DNA of 7,732 nucleotides from CAYJFK01 sp964369475 (GCA_964369475.1 CAYJFK010000083.1:1-7732); one strand, 5' to 3'. Shown: positions 1 to 5,274, counted from the stretch's first letter. Numbers and translations are program-made. Notes: generated from the sequence alone by a model not told the origin.

Positions 1-420
1 AAGGCAATGCTTGTTGCCTTGACGAGGAGGATAACGAAGAATGGCGGAAAAACAGACCGTTTTGAGGCAGGTTCGGATTATAGGTGTTTCCCTTGCTAAG
101 CCAAAGACATTTGCTTCAAATTGGCGATGCGCTTCCTCCATAGATACTGCTTCAACCATTCCGTAGCCCCCATAGCCCGCATTATTAACAAGGACATCAA
201 TCCGACCTTCTATTTTAATAATATCCGACACAACAGCACTTACATCTTGGTCTGAAGTTACATCCATTTTATATACCTTTGCACCAATTTCTTCTATATC
301 ACGCATTTTTTCAAGCCTTCTTGCGCCGGCATATACTGTATGGCCTTGCTTTATAAATTCTCGAACTGCAAGCTTACCAAACCCTGCGCTGGCTCCTGTT
401 ACTAATACAACTTTGCCCAT
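1..420 (-). CDS. Short-chain dehydrogenase/reductase, N-terminal part, possibly broken
   Basis: The gene begins at ATG (418-420), nine bases after a GGAGG ribosome binding site, and is cut by the window edge after 140 codons. The start of the protein is a classical Rossmann-fold SDR: the glycine-rich NAD(P)-binding motif TGASAGFG at residues 8-15, ARR at 33-35 (basic residues that in many SDRs favour NADPH), DVTS at 53-56 and NNAG at 79-82. The family's Tyr-x-x-x-Lys active site would lie beyond the edge. Residues 100-109 (QFEANVFGLA) still fit the family, but from about residue 110 the reading no longer shows the expected hydrophobic helix ending in Leu-Pro-x-Met-Arg, nor the following Ile-Asn-x-Ser-Ser strand, although no stop appears. 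This may be a frameshift, a rearrangement or an unusual member. The substrate cannot be told. It is divergent from the TetR gene, the usual arrangement for a regulator and its target. The SDR assignment is firm; intactness is doubtful. Confidence 0.85.
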   Translation of the reverse strand, partial: MGKVVLVTGASAGFGKLAVREFIKQGHTVYAGARRLEKMRDIEEIGAKVYKMDVTSDQDVSAVVSDIIKIEGRIDVLVNNAGYGGYGMVEAVSMEEAHRQFEANVFGLARETPIIRTCLKTVCFSAILRYPPRQGNKHCL

Positions 421-462
421 ATTTCAAGCCTCCAATTAATTTACATCATGTTTGTTATTAGC

Positions 463-491
463 ATCTTATCATATAACCTACATTGTGTCAA
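463..491 (-). promoter_or_regulatory. Promoter for the SDR gene
   Basis: On the minus strand a perfect -35 box TTGACA (486-491) is followed by a 17-base spacer and the -10 box TAAGAT (463-468). This predicts a transcript start near 456, about 35 bases before the SDR ATG. It is the best sigma-A-like promoter in the window. Confidence 0.7.
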
Positions 492-533
492 GTATTTCGC
501 TAAATTTATTTACAACTTGTTAATTATATGATA
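467..533. repeat. 10-bp inverted repeat spanning both divergent promoters (candidate operator)
   Basis: TATCATATAA at 467-476 is exactly repeated in inverse orientation as TTATATGATA at 524-533, with centres 57 bp apart. The left copy overlaps the SDR -10 box and the right copy overlaps the TetR-gene -10 box, so a protein bound to both could control both genes. This position is typical for a TetR-family operator. The motif is AT-rich and each copy is only a weak palindrome on its own, so chance is possible. Confidence 0.35.
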
Positions 534-537
534 TAGT
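509..537 (+). promoter_or_regulatory. Promoter for the TetR-family gene
   Basis: TTTACA (509-514), a 17-base spacer and TATAGT (532-537) form a good sigma-A-like promoter. The predicted start, near 544, leaves a leader of about 20 bases that includes the GAGGTG ribosome binding site (554-559). A TTGTTA/TATAAA pair further downstream was judged too close to the ribosome binding site. Confidence 0.55.
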
Positions 538-564
538 TAATATAAATTAAAGCGAGGTGTAGTT

Positions 565-1206
565 ATGGAGTTTAAAAGAGCAAGAAAAAAAGAGCAGTTC
601 GAGCAGAGGGAGACAGATATTATAAACTCTGCAATTTCTATATACGAGGAGCACGGATTTGAAGAAGTGACCTTTAGCAGAATTTCCGAAAACACAAAAT
701 TTACAAGGCCTACAATCTACTCATATTTTAAGACCAAAGAAGAAATAATGTTAAGGCTTACAGAGATCTATCTCGAGAAGTTTGTGGCATGTTTTGAGAG
801 CAAGCTAAGTGTAGACGTAAAAAAAGACAATGAATTTGTAGCAAACACGCTTACAGATAGCTTTTTAGAGGTCGGCGAATTTATTCATTTGTACACAGTT
901 CTCTATTCTATAATCGAGAAAAATGTATCGGTAGAGGCTTTGGCACAGTTTAAAAGAGATGTGATAGGTCATCAGATGACATTGGCAAGTTTGATAAAAT
1001 CGGTATATACCAATTCAAGCGACGAGCAAATATATAATTTTTTGATTTTTTGCCTTTGCTTTGCAAGCGGCATTTGCCCTATGAGCGTGGAAAGTCAGCT
1101 TCAAAGGGAGGCTATTAAGTTATCGGGAACAGGGTATGTAACCCCAAATTTTGAGAAAATTTTTAAAGACACATTGGTTATATATTTGGAAAAGCTCAGT
1201 ATGTAA
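565..1206 (+). CDS. TetR/AcrR-family transcriptional regulator
   Basis: A 213-residue DNA-binding regulator of normal length for the TetR family. The N-terminal part has the family pattern: a first helix (residues about 16-31, ending in YEEHGFEEVTF) and a helix-turn-helix at about 36-55 with the typical TIYSYFKTKEEI ending. Residues about 65-213 form the helical ligand-binding and dimerisation domain, which is not similar enough to any member I know to name a ligand. The start is set by GAGGTG five bases before the ATG. The gene is divergent from the SDR gene, so it most likely represses that gene and itself through the shared intergenic region; this is inferred from arrangement only. It ends at TAA, and the transcript is likely stopped by the hairpin at 1279-1330. 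Confidence 0.9.
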   Translation: MEFKRARKKEQFEQRETDIINSAISIYEEHGFEEVTFSRISENTKFTRPTIYSYFKTKEEIMLRLTEIYLEKFVACFESKLSVDVKKDNEFVANTLTDSFLEVGEFIHLYTVLYSIIEKNVSVEALAQFKRDVIGHQMTLASLIKSVYTNSSDEQIYNFLIFCLCFASGICPMSVESQLQREAIKLSGTGYVTPNFEKIFKDTLVIYLEKLSM

Positions 1207-1278
1207 TGTAGCTTTACAATTATTTTGCGCATGACATCTTAACATTTACCCTTTACTCAAAAAGCGTAACACAAAAAT

Positions 1279-1330
1279 AGCAACCAAGGAGAATGCCTAC
1301 ACAAGAGCATCCTCTTTGGTTGCTGTTTTT
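1279..1330. terminator. Bidirectional terminator between convergent genes
   Basis: An 18-base stem (arms 1279-1296 and 1307-1324, 16 of 18 positions complementary, the other two allowing G-U wobble on one strand) encloses a 10-base loop. On the plus strand it is followed by G and five T (1326-1330). On the minus strand it is followed by five T (A run at 1273-1277). It can therefore end both the TetR transcript and the lipoprotein transcript that converge here. Confidence 0.85.
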
Positions 1331-1345
1331 AAATATTGGTTATAA

Positions 1346-3016
1346 TCAACCCCTCGGACGGTTGCCACCCGGCATAGTTCCACCCGGCATACTTCCTCCC
1401 GGCATACTTCCTCCCGGCATAGTTCCTCCCGGGCGGCTATTAGGCTGTGTTCCTGCACCCATAGCATTTGTGTTTAACGATACTGCATTGCCGTTTTCAT
1501 CTGTTATGCTACCGCCTGTCATGCTGTATGTTCCCGTTACGTCAAGATATCCATCTCCACCGGAATAGACAGCGTCTACATCCAAAACAATATCTCCACC
1601 CTCAATAATTAAATCGCCGTTTGAGTCTATACCATCGCCACTGCATTTTAGATAAATATTACCGCCTGCAATCTTAACAAATCCTGCGTCGCTGTTTGCA
1701 TTTACGGCATCGTCTAAAACGGTAACGCTCATGTCGCCACCATTAATTGTAACCGTTTCACCCTCTATTCCCTCGTATCCGTTTTGCACTGTAACGTCTA
1801 TATTGTTTATTATTAAATCGGTGTCGGCATGAAGCGCATCATCACCCGAAAGAATATCAAAATATCCGCTGTTTATCGTAAGCACCCCATTGGCGTGCAC
1901 GGTGTCCTCGTAAGAGTTTAGAATAAACTCGCCACCGTTTATTGTAATATTTGTACCTTTTAACGAGCGCATACTGTCCTCAAGCAGATCTGTTGCCGAA
2001 ATTGTATTCCCCGAACCTTCGCCTCTTGTAATTTCGTTTAAGACCTCTACAAATCCGCCACCGGTTGTAATATCAAAACTGCCTCCATCTATCTGCAAAG
2101 TCTGTTCGGCTGCAATCCCGTCGTGCAAGGCATTGACTACTATATCTCCACTCGTGATAATAAGGTTGCCTTTTTCTAAGTCCTCGTCGTTAGATGTCCT
2201 AATACCATCCCTACCGGAGGTAACATTTATACTTGCATTTTCAATCGTAAGCAGATCTTTTCCCTCTATGCCATGTTCCACTGCATTTACCGTTATCTGC
2301 GCATCTTCTATTATCAGGTCATCACGGCTATCTATTCCGTCCATGTATAGCGTGTTGACCGTTAAGCTTCCCTCTCCTGTTATGGCTGTATCTGCCTTCG
2401 AGTAAATAGCAGCAGAGGGAAATTCTGTATCTGTTGTGGTGATAGCCCCTTGAGTTACAGTGTTTTCCCCCTTAAGCACTATCACAACATCTTGAGCCTC
2501 TATAATGCTTATCGGCGTCCCTCTATCACTCGTGATGTTAGCGCCACTTAGCACAAGATAAACAATACCGTCGTCAGCCTCTTTATCAACATTAACCGTT
2601 ATGGTATTTTCAATATAATCCCCCGAAAACTCGTAAGTCCCGCTCTGAGTAATAAGGATTTCTTCGTCGTTCGAGAAAACCTTACCCTCTCCTAAGGCTT
2701 CAGTGCTATCTTCAATAGGTGCAGAAACCTCCTCTACTATCGAAGCATCTTCTGTGCTTAATTGATTTTCTGCATTTTCATCTATATTGGATTCAGGTTC
2801 GCTTGTATCCTCTGTATCTACTTGTATATCACTTGTATCCTCTGTATCTACTTGTATATCACTTGTATCCTCTATATCTTCTTGTGGATCTCTTGTATCC
2901 TCTACAACTTTTTCAGAGCCGTTTGTATCGGCAGAACTGTCCATACCTTCGTTTGCCTCACAACCGGCTAAGATAAAAGTTAAAATTGCAGATAAAATTA
3001 ATATATACCTCTTCAA
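1346..3016 (-). CDS. Secreted lipoprotein with DUF4353-like carbohydrate-binding beta-helix
   Basis: A 556-residue exported lipoprotein. Residues 1-19 are a short signal peptide, KR then a hydrophobic stretch, ending in the lipobox ILAGC, so Cys19 should be lipidated and the protein held on the outside of the membrane. Residues about 20-108 are an acidic, low-complexity linker with a 10-residue repeat (DTSDIQVDTE). From about 109 to 510 the protein is built of coils of about 20-25 residues of the pattern D-G/A-I/V, then L-x-I-x-x-G-x-h-x-h (for example near 226, 299, 371, 393, 436 and 461), as expected of a right-handed parallel beta-helix. This matches the DUF4353 family, whose Clostridium thermocellum member Cthe_2159 binds polygalacturonic acid and cellulose. 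The C-terminus is a GGxMP repeat rich in Gly, Pro and Met. The ligand here is unknown and no catalytic residues are evident. The gene is a single-gene unit with its own promoter and terminator. The start is TTG. Confidence 0.85.
   Translation of the reverse strand: MKRYILILSAILTFILAGCEANEGMDSSADTNGSEKVVEDTRDPQEDIEDTSDIQVDTEDTSDIQVDTEDTSEPESNIDENAENQLSTEDASIVEEVSAPIEDSTEALGEGKVFSNDEEILITQSGTYEFSGDYIENTITVNVDKEADDGIVYLVLSGANITSDRGTPISIIEAQDVVIVLKGENTVTQGAITTTDTEFPSAAIYSKADTAITGEGSLTVNTLYMDGIDSRDDLIIEDAQITVNAVEHGIEGKDLLTIENASINVTSGRDGIRTSNDEDLEKGNLIITSGDIVVNALHDGIAAEQTLQIDGGSFDITTGGGFVEVLNEITRGEGSGNTISATDLLEDSMRSLKGTNITINGGEFILNSYEDTVHANGVLTINSGYFDILSGDDALHADTDLIINNIDVTVQNGYEGIEGETVTINGGDMSVTVLDDAVNANSDAGFVKIAGGNIYLKCSGDGIDSNGDLIIEGGDIVLDVDAVYSGGDGYLDVTGTYSMTGGSITDENGNAVSLNTNAMGAGTQPNSRPGGTMPGGSMPGGSMPGGTMPGGNRPRG
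1367..1426 (-). repeat. Four 15-bp tandem repeats encoding the GGxMP tail
   Basis: Four 15-bp units (1367-1381, 1382-1396, 1397-1411, 1412-1426) differ from each other at only a few positions and encode Gly-Gly-Thr/Ser-Met-Pro repeats near the lipoprotein C-terminus. The length is a multiple of three, so copy-number change would alter tail length without a frameshift. Confidence 0.9.
2802..2907 (-). repeat. 30-bp tandem repeats encoding the acidic linker
   Basis: Units 2802-2831 and 2832-2861 are identical. Unit 2862-2891 matches at 25 of 30 positions, and a partial fourth copy starts at 2892. Each unit encodes 10 residues of the Asp/Thr/Glu-rich linker just after the lipidated cysteine. Identical neighbouring copies suggest recent slippage or duplication. 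Confidence 0.9.
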
Positions 3017-3024
3017 AATTACAT

Positions 3025-3030
3025 CCTCCT
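3025..3030 (-). promoter_or_regulatory. Ribosome binding site that selects a TTG start
   Basis: A perfect AGGAGG on the minus strand lies eight bases before the TTG at 3014-3016. The only nearby ATG (3022-3024) directly abuts the AGGAGG and is followed at once by TAA, so it cannot start the protein. TTG gives a complete signal peptide beginning MKRY, which supports this start. Confidence 0.8.
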
Positions 3031-3055
3031 AAGTCAAATTATTTGTATTTTTTAT

Positions 3056-3084
3056 ATCATACTATTGTGTATGTTACATGTCTA
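3056..3084 (-). promoter_or_regulatory. Promoter for the lipoprotein gene
   Basis: On the minus strand TAGACA (3079-3084), a 17-base spacer and TATGAT (3056-3061) lie upstream of the TTG start, giving a leader of about 35 bases. The spacer contains a short inverted repeat, CATAC/GTATG (3058-3062 and 3069-3073). A second -10-like TATAAT (3084-3089) has no good -35 box. Confidence 0.5.
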
Positions 3085-3262
3085 TTATAGTCGCTCAACT
3101 TAAAACTTACTTTAAAATTGAATTTTTTATAATATTATTTCGCAATTTATTTTCGGTAATTAGTGCCATATTATAAACTTTATCACTTGTCGCCACAAAG
3201 TAAACGCTTGACATATTTTTACTCGGATATAAGGAAGATCGTTTTATGCTATTAAAATGTCT
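3085..3262. other. AT-rich intergenic DNA without a recognised gene
   Basis: Together with its flanking promoter and terminator this is part of a 342-base stretch (3017-3358) without a convincing gene. It is AT-rich. A plus-strand TTGACA at 3208-3213 has only a poor -10 partner (TAAGGA near 3230). A 28-codon frame beginning at ATG 3246 runs straight through the terminator palindrome and looks non-coding. I see no tRNA or riboswitch. Confidence 0.5.
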
Positions 3263-3294
3263 AAAAAAAAGAACGTTGATCAACGTTCTTTTTT
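3263..3294. terminator. Perfect-palindrome terminator downstream of the IclR gene
   Basis: Positions 3265-3294 are a perfect 30-bp palindrome centred on TGATCA, made of an A run, a GC-containing core (GAACGTT on one side) and a T run. Read on the minus strand it is a hairpin followed by eight T, 65 bases after the IclR stop codon, so it most likely ends that transcript. It is equally able to stop plus-strand transcription. Confidence 0.8.
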
Positions 3295-3358
3295 GTATGT
3301 TTTACAAAATAACCCCAACGATGCACTCTTGACCGTTGAGTCTACATTCTACGACTGC

Positions 3359-4135
3359 CTAAAAGCTCAAGTTAGATACAATGCCCTTTAAATCGGCAAC
3401 GATTTTTTCTATGTCGTATGTGTCAAATCTCGCAGTAGCTCCAAGCATACTGATGGCAGCGACTACCGAGCCGTTTATTATTATAGGTACAGCAACGCAA
3501 GAGAGCCCTATCTCGAGCTCGTCCTTATCTCTCGAGTAGCCCAAACTTCTAACATTTCTAAGTTCCTCTTGCAGTCTGTCCCAGTCGGTTATCGTGTTTT
3601 CGGTAAACTTTTTAAGGGTGCACTTTTTGTATTTTTCCAAAACAGAGTTGTCGGAAAACGCAAGCAAGCATTTACCGCTCGCCGAGCAATGACTTGGGGA
3701 TATACTGCCAAGCTCGGGCACTGCGTTTAATATATTGCCTCCCGCATTTGTACGAAAAACCGATATTTGTGTTGGCTCTCCATCGGAGAAATTGTTTAGC
3801 GTGCTTATCTGCACACACTCACCGTATATAGCCCCCATTTCTGTTGCCGCTTCCGACAATAAGGGCACAAAGGAATAGTTTTTTTGGAACATCTGCCCAA
3901 TAAAATAAAACTTAGGGCCTATCCCGTAGCTAAGGTCGTTGCTGTCTTGATAGACATATCCACGCTCTTTTAATGTTGATAATATTCTATGAACAGTGCT
4001 CTTATAGAGGTCGAGATCGCTCGAAATCTTGTTGATTTTTGCCTTGCCCCCATTTGCATGAATGCACTCTACAATGTCGAAAAGTTTATCTATCGCCGAA
4101 CTTTTGCTTTCGCTTTGTGTGTTTTTTTCTTCCAT
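3359..4135 (-). CDS. IclR-family transcriptional regulator
   Basis: A 258-residue protein of the usual IclR length. Residues about 13-75 are the winged helix-turn-helix: the family pattern of an Ala-x-x-x-x-Leu helix, then ISSDLDLYKSTVHRILSTL at about 37-55 and a wing ending in SYGIGPKF. Residues about 90-258 are the effector-binding domain, with the conserved HCSASGKCLLAF (149-160) and the D-E-x-E-x-GLSCVAVPI segment (205-218) that shape the ligand pocket. It starts at ATG 4133-4135, seven bases after AGGAG. An overlapping ATG at 4138-4140 is in another frame. IclR-type regulators usually sense small organic acids of the pathway they control. This one is divergent from the 2-oxoacid oxidoreductase operon, so a branched-chain 2-oxoacid or acyl-CoA-related effector is a reasonable inference. 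Whether it represses or activates cannot be told. Confidence 0.92.
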   Translation of the reverse strand: MEEKNTQSESKSSAIDKLFDIVECIHANGGKAKINKISSDLDLYKSTVHRILSTLKERGYVYQDSNDLSYGIGPKFYFIGQMFQKNYSFVPLLSEAATEMGAIYGECVQISTLNNFSDGEPTQISVFRTNAGGNILNAVPELGSISPSHCSASGKCLLAFSDNSVLEKYKKCTLKKFTENTITDWDRLQEELRNVRSLGYSRDKDELEIGLSCVAVPIIINGSVVAAISMLGATARFDTYDIEKIVADLKGIVSNLSF

Positions 4136-4168
4136 ATCATTTCTCCTTTAAGGGGATTATTACAACTC

Positions 4169-4198
4169 ACTATACCACAATTCACACTCAACATTCAA
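4169..4198 (-). promoter_or_regulatory. Promoter for the IclR gene
   Basis: On the minus strand TTGAAT (4193-4198), an 18-base spacer and TATAGT (4169-4174) are present, and the -10 box is preceded by TGG, giving an extended -10 element. The predicted start near 4162 lies about 27 bases before the ATG. The -35 box is only four bases from the palindrome at 4203-4217. Confidence 0.55.
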
Positions 4199-4202
4199 GT
4201 AT

Positions 4203-4217
4203 TTCCGTATGACGGAA
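4203..4217. promoter_or_regulatory. Candidate IclR operator, palindrome TTCCGT-N3-ACGGAA
   Basis: A perfect 15-bp palindrome with 6-base arms and a 3-base centre, the size and symmetry often seen for IclR-family binding sites. It lies directly upstream of the IclR promoter and about 97 bases before the predicted operon start. This suits autoregulation plus upstream control of the operon. The link to this IclR protein is inferred from position and symmetry. Confidence 0.6.
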
Positions 4218-4237
4218 CAAAGTTTCATCATTTTAAC

Positions 4238-4258
4238 TAAATATCCTAAACATATTTA
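4238..4258. repeat. 7-7-7 AT-rich inverted repeat upstream of the operon promoter
   Basis: TAAATAT (4238-4244) and ATATTTA (4252-4258) flank a seven-base centre. The 21-bp element ends 13 bases before the -35 box of the oxidoreductase operon, where an activator could bind. Its low sequence complexity makes a chance occurrence plausible. Confidence 0.3.
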
Positions 4259-4271
4259 TATCAATTGCACA

Positions 4272-4300
4272 TTGTATATAGGAGATCAAAATGTTATAAT
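4272..4300 (+). promoter_or_regulatory. Promoter for the ATPase-oxidoreductase operon
   Basis: TTGTAT (4272-4277), a 17-base spacer and a consensus TATAAT (4295-4300) predict a transcript start near 4307, about 39 bases before the ATPase ATG. A TTGCAC at 4265-4270 is too far from the -10 box. Confidence 0.6.
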
Positions 4301-4332
4301 ATTATAGAACTTAATTCTGTATTATGGAACTT
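4301..4332 (+). repeat. 12-bp direct repeats exactly 20 bp apart at the operon start
   Basis: ATTATAGAACTT (4301-4312) and ATTATGGAACTT (4321-4332) match at 11 of 12 positions and start exactly 20 bases apart, about two helical turns. They cover the predicted transcript start and the first part of the leader, a position suited to repression. They could be operator half-sites for IclR or another regulator, or a chance AT-rich duplication. Confidence 0.4.
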
Positions 4333-4334
4333 TT

Positions 4335-4340
4335 GAGGTG
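4335..4340 (+). promoter_or_regulatory. Ribosome binding site that sets the ATPase start at ATG 4346
   Basis: GAGGTG (4335-4340) lies five bases before the ATG at 4346. A GTG at 4340-4342 is in the same frame but overlaps this site and so cannot be the start. The protein is therefore two residues shorter than the longest possible frame. Confidence 0.75.
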
Positions 4341-4345
4341 TGATA

Positions 4346-5050
4346 ATGACAACTTTTTCCGATATAATAAAATTCTACATTGAAAACGGAGCAAAAAACT
4401 TTGTTTTTATAGGAGAAGCAGGCAGTGGCAAGAGTGAGGTTTCTATTAACTTTTCCTCCTATCTTGCAAAAACATTCGGCAAACCCGTTCATTTTTTCGA
4501 CATGGACATGACAAAGCCACTCTTTCGCTCGAGAGACGTTGAAGATGCGCTAAAACAGCACGGTGTATCTGTGCACTATCAAGAGCAGTTTATGGATGCT
4601 CCAACAATTGTCGGCGGCGTGCGCAGGGCTTTGCGAAACGAGCATCATTTAACCGTGCTCGACGTTGGTGGCGACCATATAGGCGCTCGCAGTATAGGTG
4701 TATTCGAGGAGCTTATAAGTAGCGATAATACCGTTGTGTTTTATGTCTTAAACAGCTTTAGACCTTGGTCTGGCGGTTTCGAGGATATAAACGAAACATT
4801 TGCAAAGATTATGGCGGTAACTCACCTTGACCCCGATAAGATACAGATAATTTCAAACCCAAACATTGGAGCAGGAACGGAAATTTCACATTACAGAGCA
4901 GGAATTGTTAAGACGAAAGAAATGATAAGCCCTCACAAAGAGCCCGTTTTTTCCTGTGCTTCTCGCAGTGTGTACGGTCAAATGGAACAAGATGAAAGAT
5001 CACTTGTCTTCCCTATTGACTTGTATATAGATATTGAATTAGTTATGTAA
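4346..5050 (+). CDS. P-loop ATPase, first gene of the oxidoreductase operon
   Basis: A 234-residue soluble protein of unknown role. Residues 18-30 give a beta strand and a complete Walker A motif, GEAGSGKS (23-30), of the ordinary GxxGxGKS form, not the KGGxxK form of MinD/ParA. A strand-aspartate pattern FFDMDMTKP (50-58) follows, then RSRD (61-64) and a Walker B-like strand LTVLDVGGD (102-110). The Asp-x-Gly-Gly after the strand and the overall order recall the SIMIBI group of NTPases (CobQ/CobB/MinD-like); this is by motif only. No membrane segment, Fe-S motif or DNA-binding motif is visible. It is 20 bases upstream of the ferredoxin subunit, so it should be co-transcribed with the oxidoreductase. 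An assembly, activation or regulatory function for that enzyme is inference. The P-loop assignment is firm, the function unknown. Confidence 0.85.
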   Translation: MTTFSDIIKFYIENGAKNFVFIGEAGSGKSEVSINFSSYLAKTFGKPVHFFDMDMTKPLFRSRDVEDALKQHGVSVHYQEQFMDAPTIVGGVRRALRNEHHLTVLDVGGDHIGARSIGVFEELISSDNTVVFYVLNSFRPWSGGFEDINETFAKIMAVTHLDPDKIQIISNPNIGAGTEISHYRAGIVKTKEMISPHKEPVFSCASRSVYGQMEQDERSLVFPIDLYIDIELVM

Positions 5051-5055
5051 AAATG

Positions 5056-5063
5056 AAAGGAGA
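5056..5063 (+). promoter_or_regulatory. Ribosome binding site that sets the ferredoxin start at ATG 5071
   Basis: AAAGGAGA at 5056-5063 lies seven bases before ATG 5071. An in-frame ATG at 5053 precedes this site and has no ribosome binding site of its own, so it is unlikely to be the real start. Starting at 5071 also gives the usual subunit length. Confidence 0.8.
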
Positions 5064-5070
5064 TACAATA

Positions 5071-5274
5071 ATGCCAAAGGTAGAAGTTATAGCGGAACGC
5101 TGTAAGAGTTGTGGGTATTGCGTTAAGTTTTGCCCAAAGAAAATTCTTGTAATCGGAAACGAAGTTAACAGCAAGGGTTACGAGTATGTAGCGGTAACCG
5201 ATCAAGATCAGTGCATAGGTTGCGCTCAGTGCGGTAAAATTTGTCCCGATGGGGCACTAAATATTTATAGATAG
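5071..5274 (+). CDS. 2-oxoacid:ferredoxin oxidoreductase, ferredoxin (delta) subunit
   Basis: A 67-residue 2[4Fe-4S] ferredoxin-like protein. Two complete CxxCxxCxxxCP motifs are present: Cys11, 14, 17 and 21, then Cys48, 51, 54 and 58. Such a small subunit, encoded directly before the alpha gene, is the KorD/VorD-type delta subunit that takes electrons from the catalytic subunits and passes them to free ferredoxin. It is located in the cytoplasm as part of the complex. Residues 29-44 between the clusters form a short loop, as in KorD-type proteins. The stop codon overlaps the AGGAGG ribosome binding site of the next gene, so translation of the two is closely linked. A free-standing ferredoxin is possible but less likely in this operon. 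Confidence 0.9.
   Translation: MPKVEVIAERCKSCGYCVKFCPKKILVIGNEVNSKGYEYVAVTDQDQCIGCAQCGKICPDGALNIYR

Noticed and set aside
41..168. Short plus-strand frame beginning at ATG 41 after a GAGGAGG-like sequence
   Set aside because: It is antisense to the clearly SDR-like part of the minus-strand gene and its product resembles nothing known.
1293..1568. Plus-strand frame of 91 codons rich in Pro-Pro-Gly
   Set aside because: It is the antisense shadow of the GGxMP repeats of the lipoprotein, has no ribosome binding site and begins inside a terminator hairpin.
2802..2907. The 30-bp repeats as a possible CRISPR array
   Set aside because: The units are directly adjacent with no spacers, and they are in-frame coding sequence for the acidic linker.
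2719..3032. Three overlapping plus-strand frames with Tyr/Leu/Cys-rich or Ser-rich repeats, one of them membrane-like
   Set aside because: They are other-frame readings of the 30-bp repeats and the signal peptide region of the lipoprotein; none has a ribosome binding site.
3246..3332. 28-codon plus-strand frame beginning at ATG 3246
   Set aside because: It runs through the terminator palindrome, its product is low in complexity, and the promoter upstream is poor.
4340..4345. GTG at 4340 as the start of the ATPase gene
   Set aside because: It overlaps the GAGGTG ribosome binding site; ATG 4346 is correctly spaced from it.
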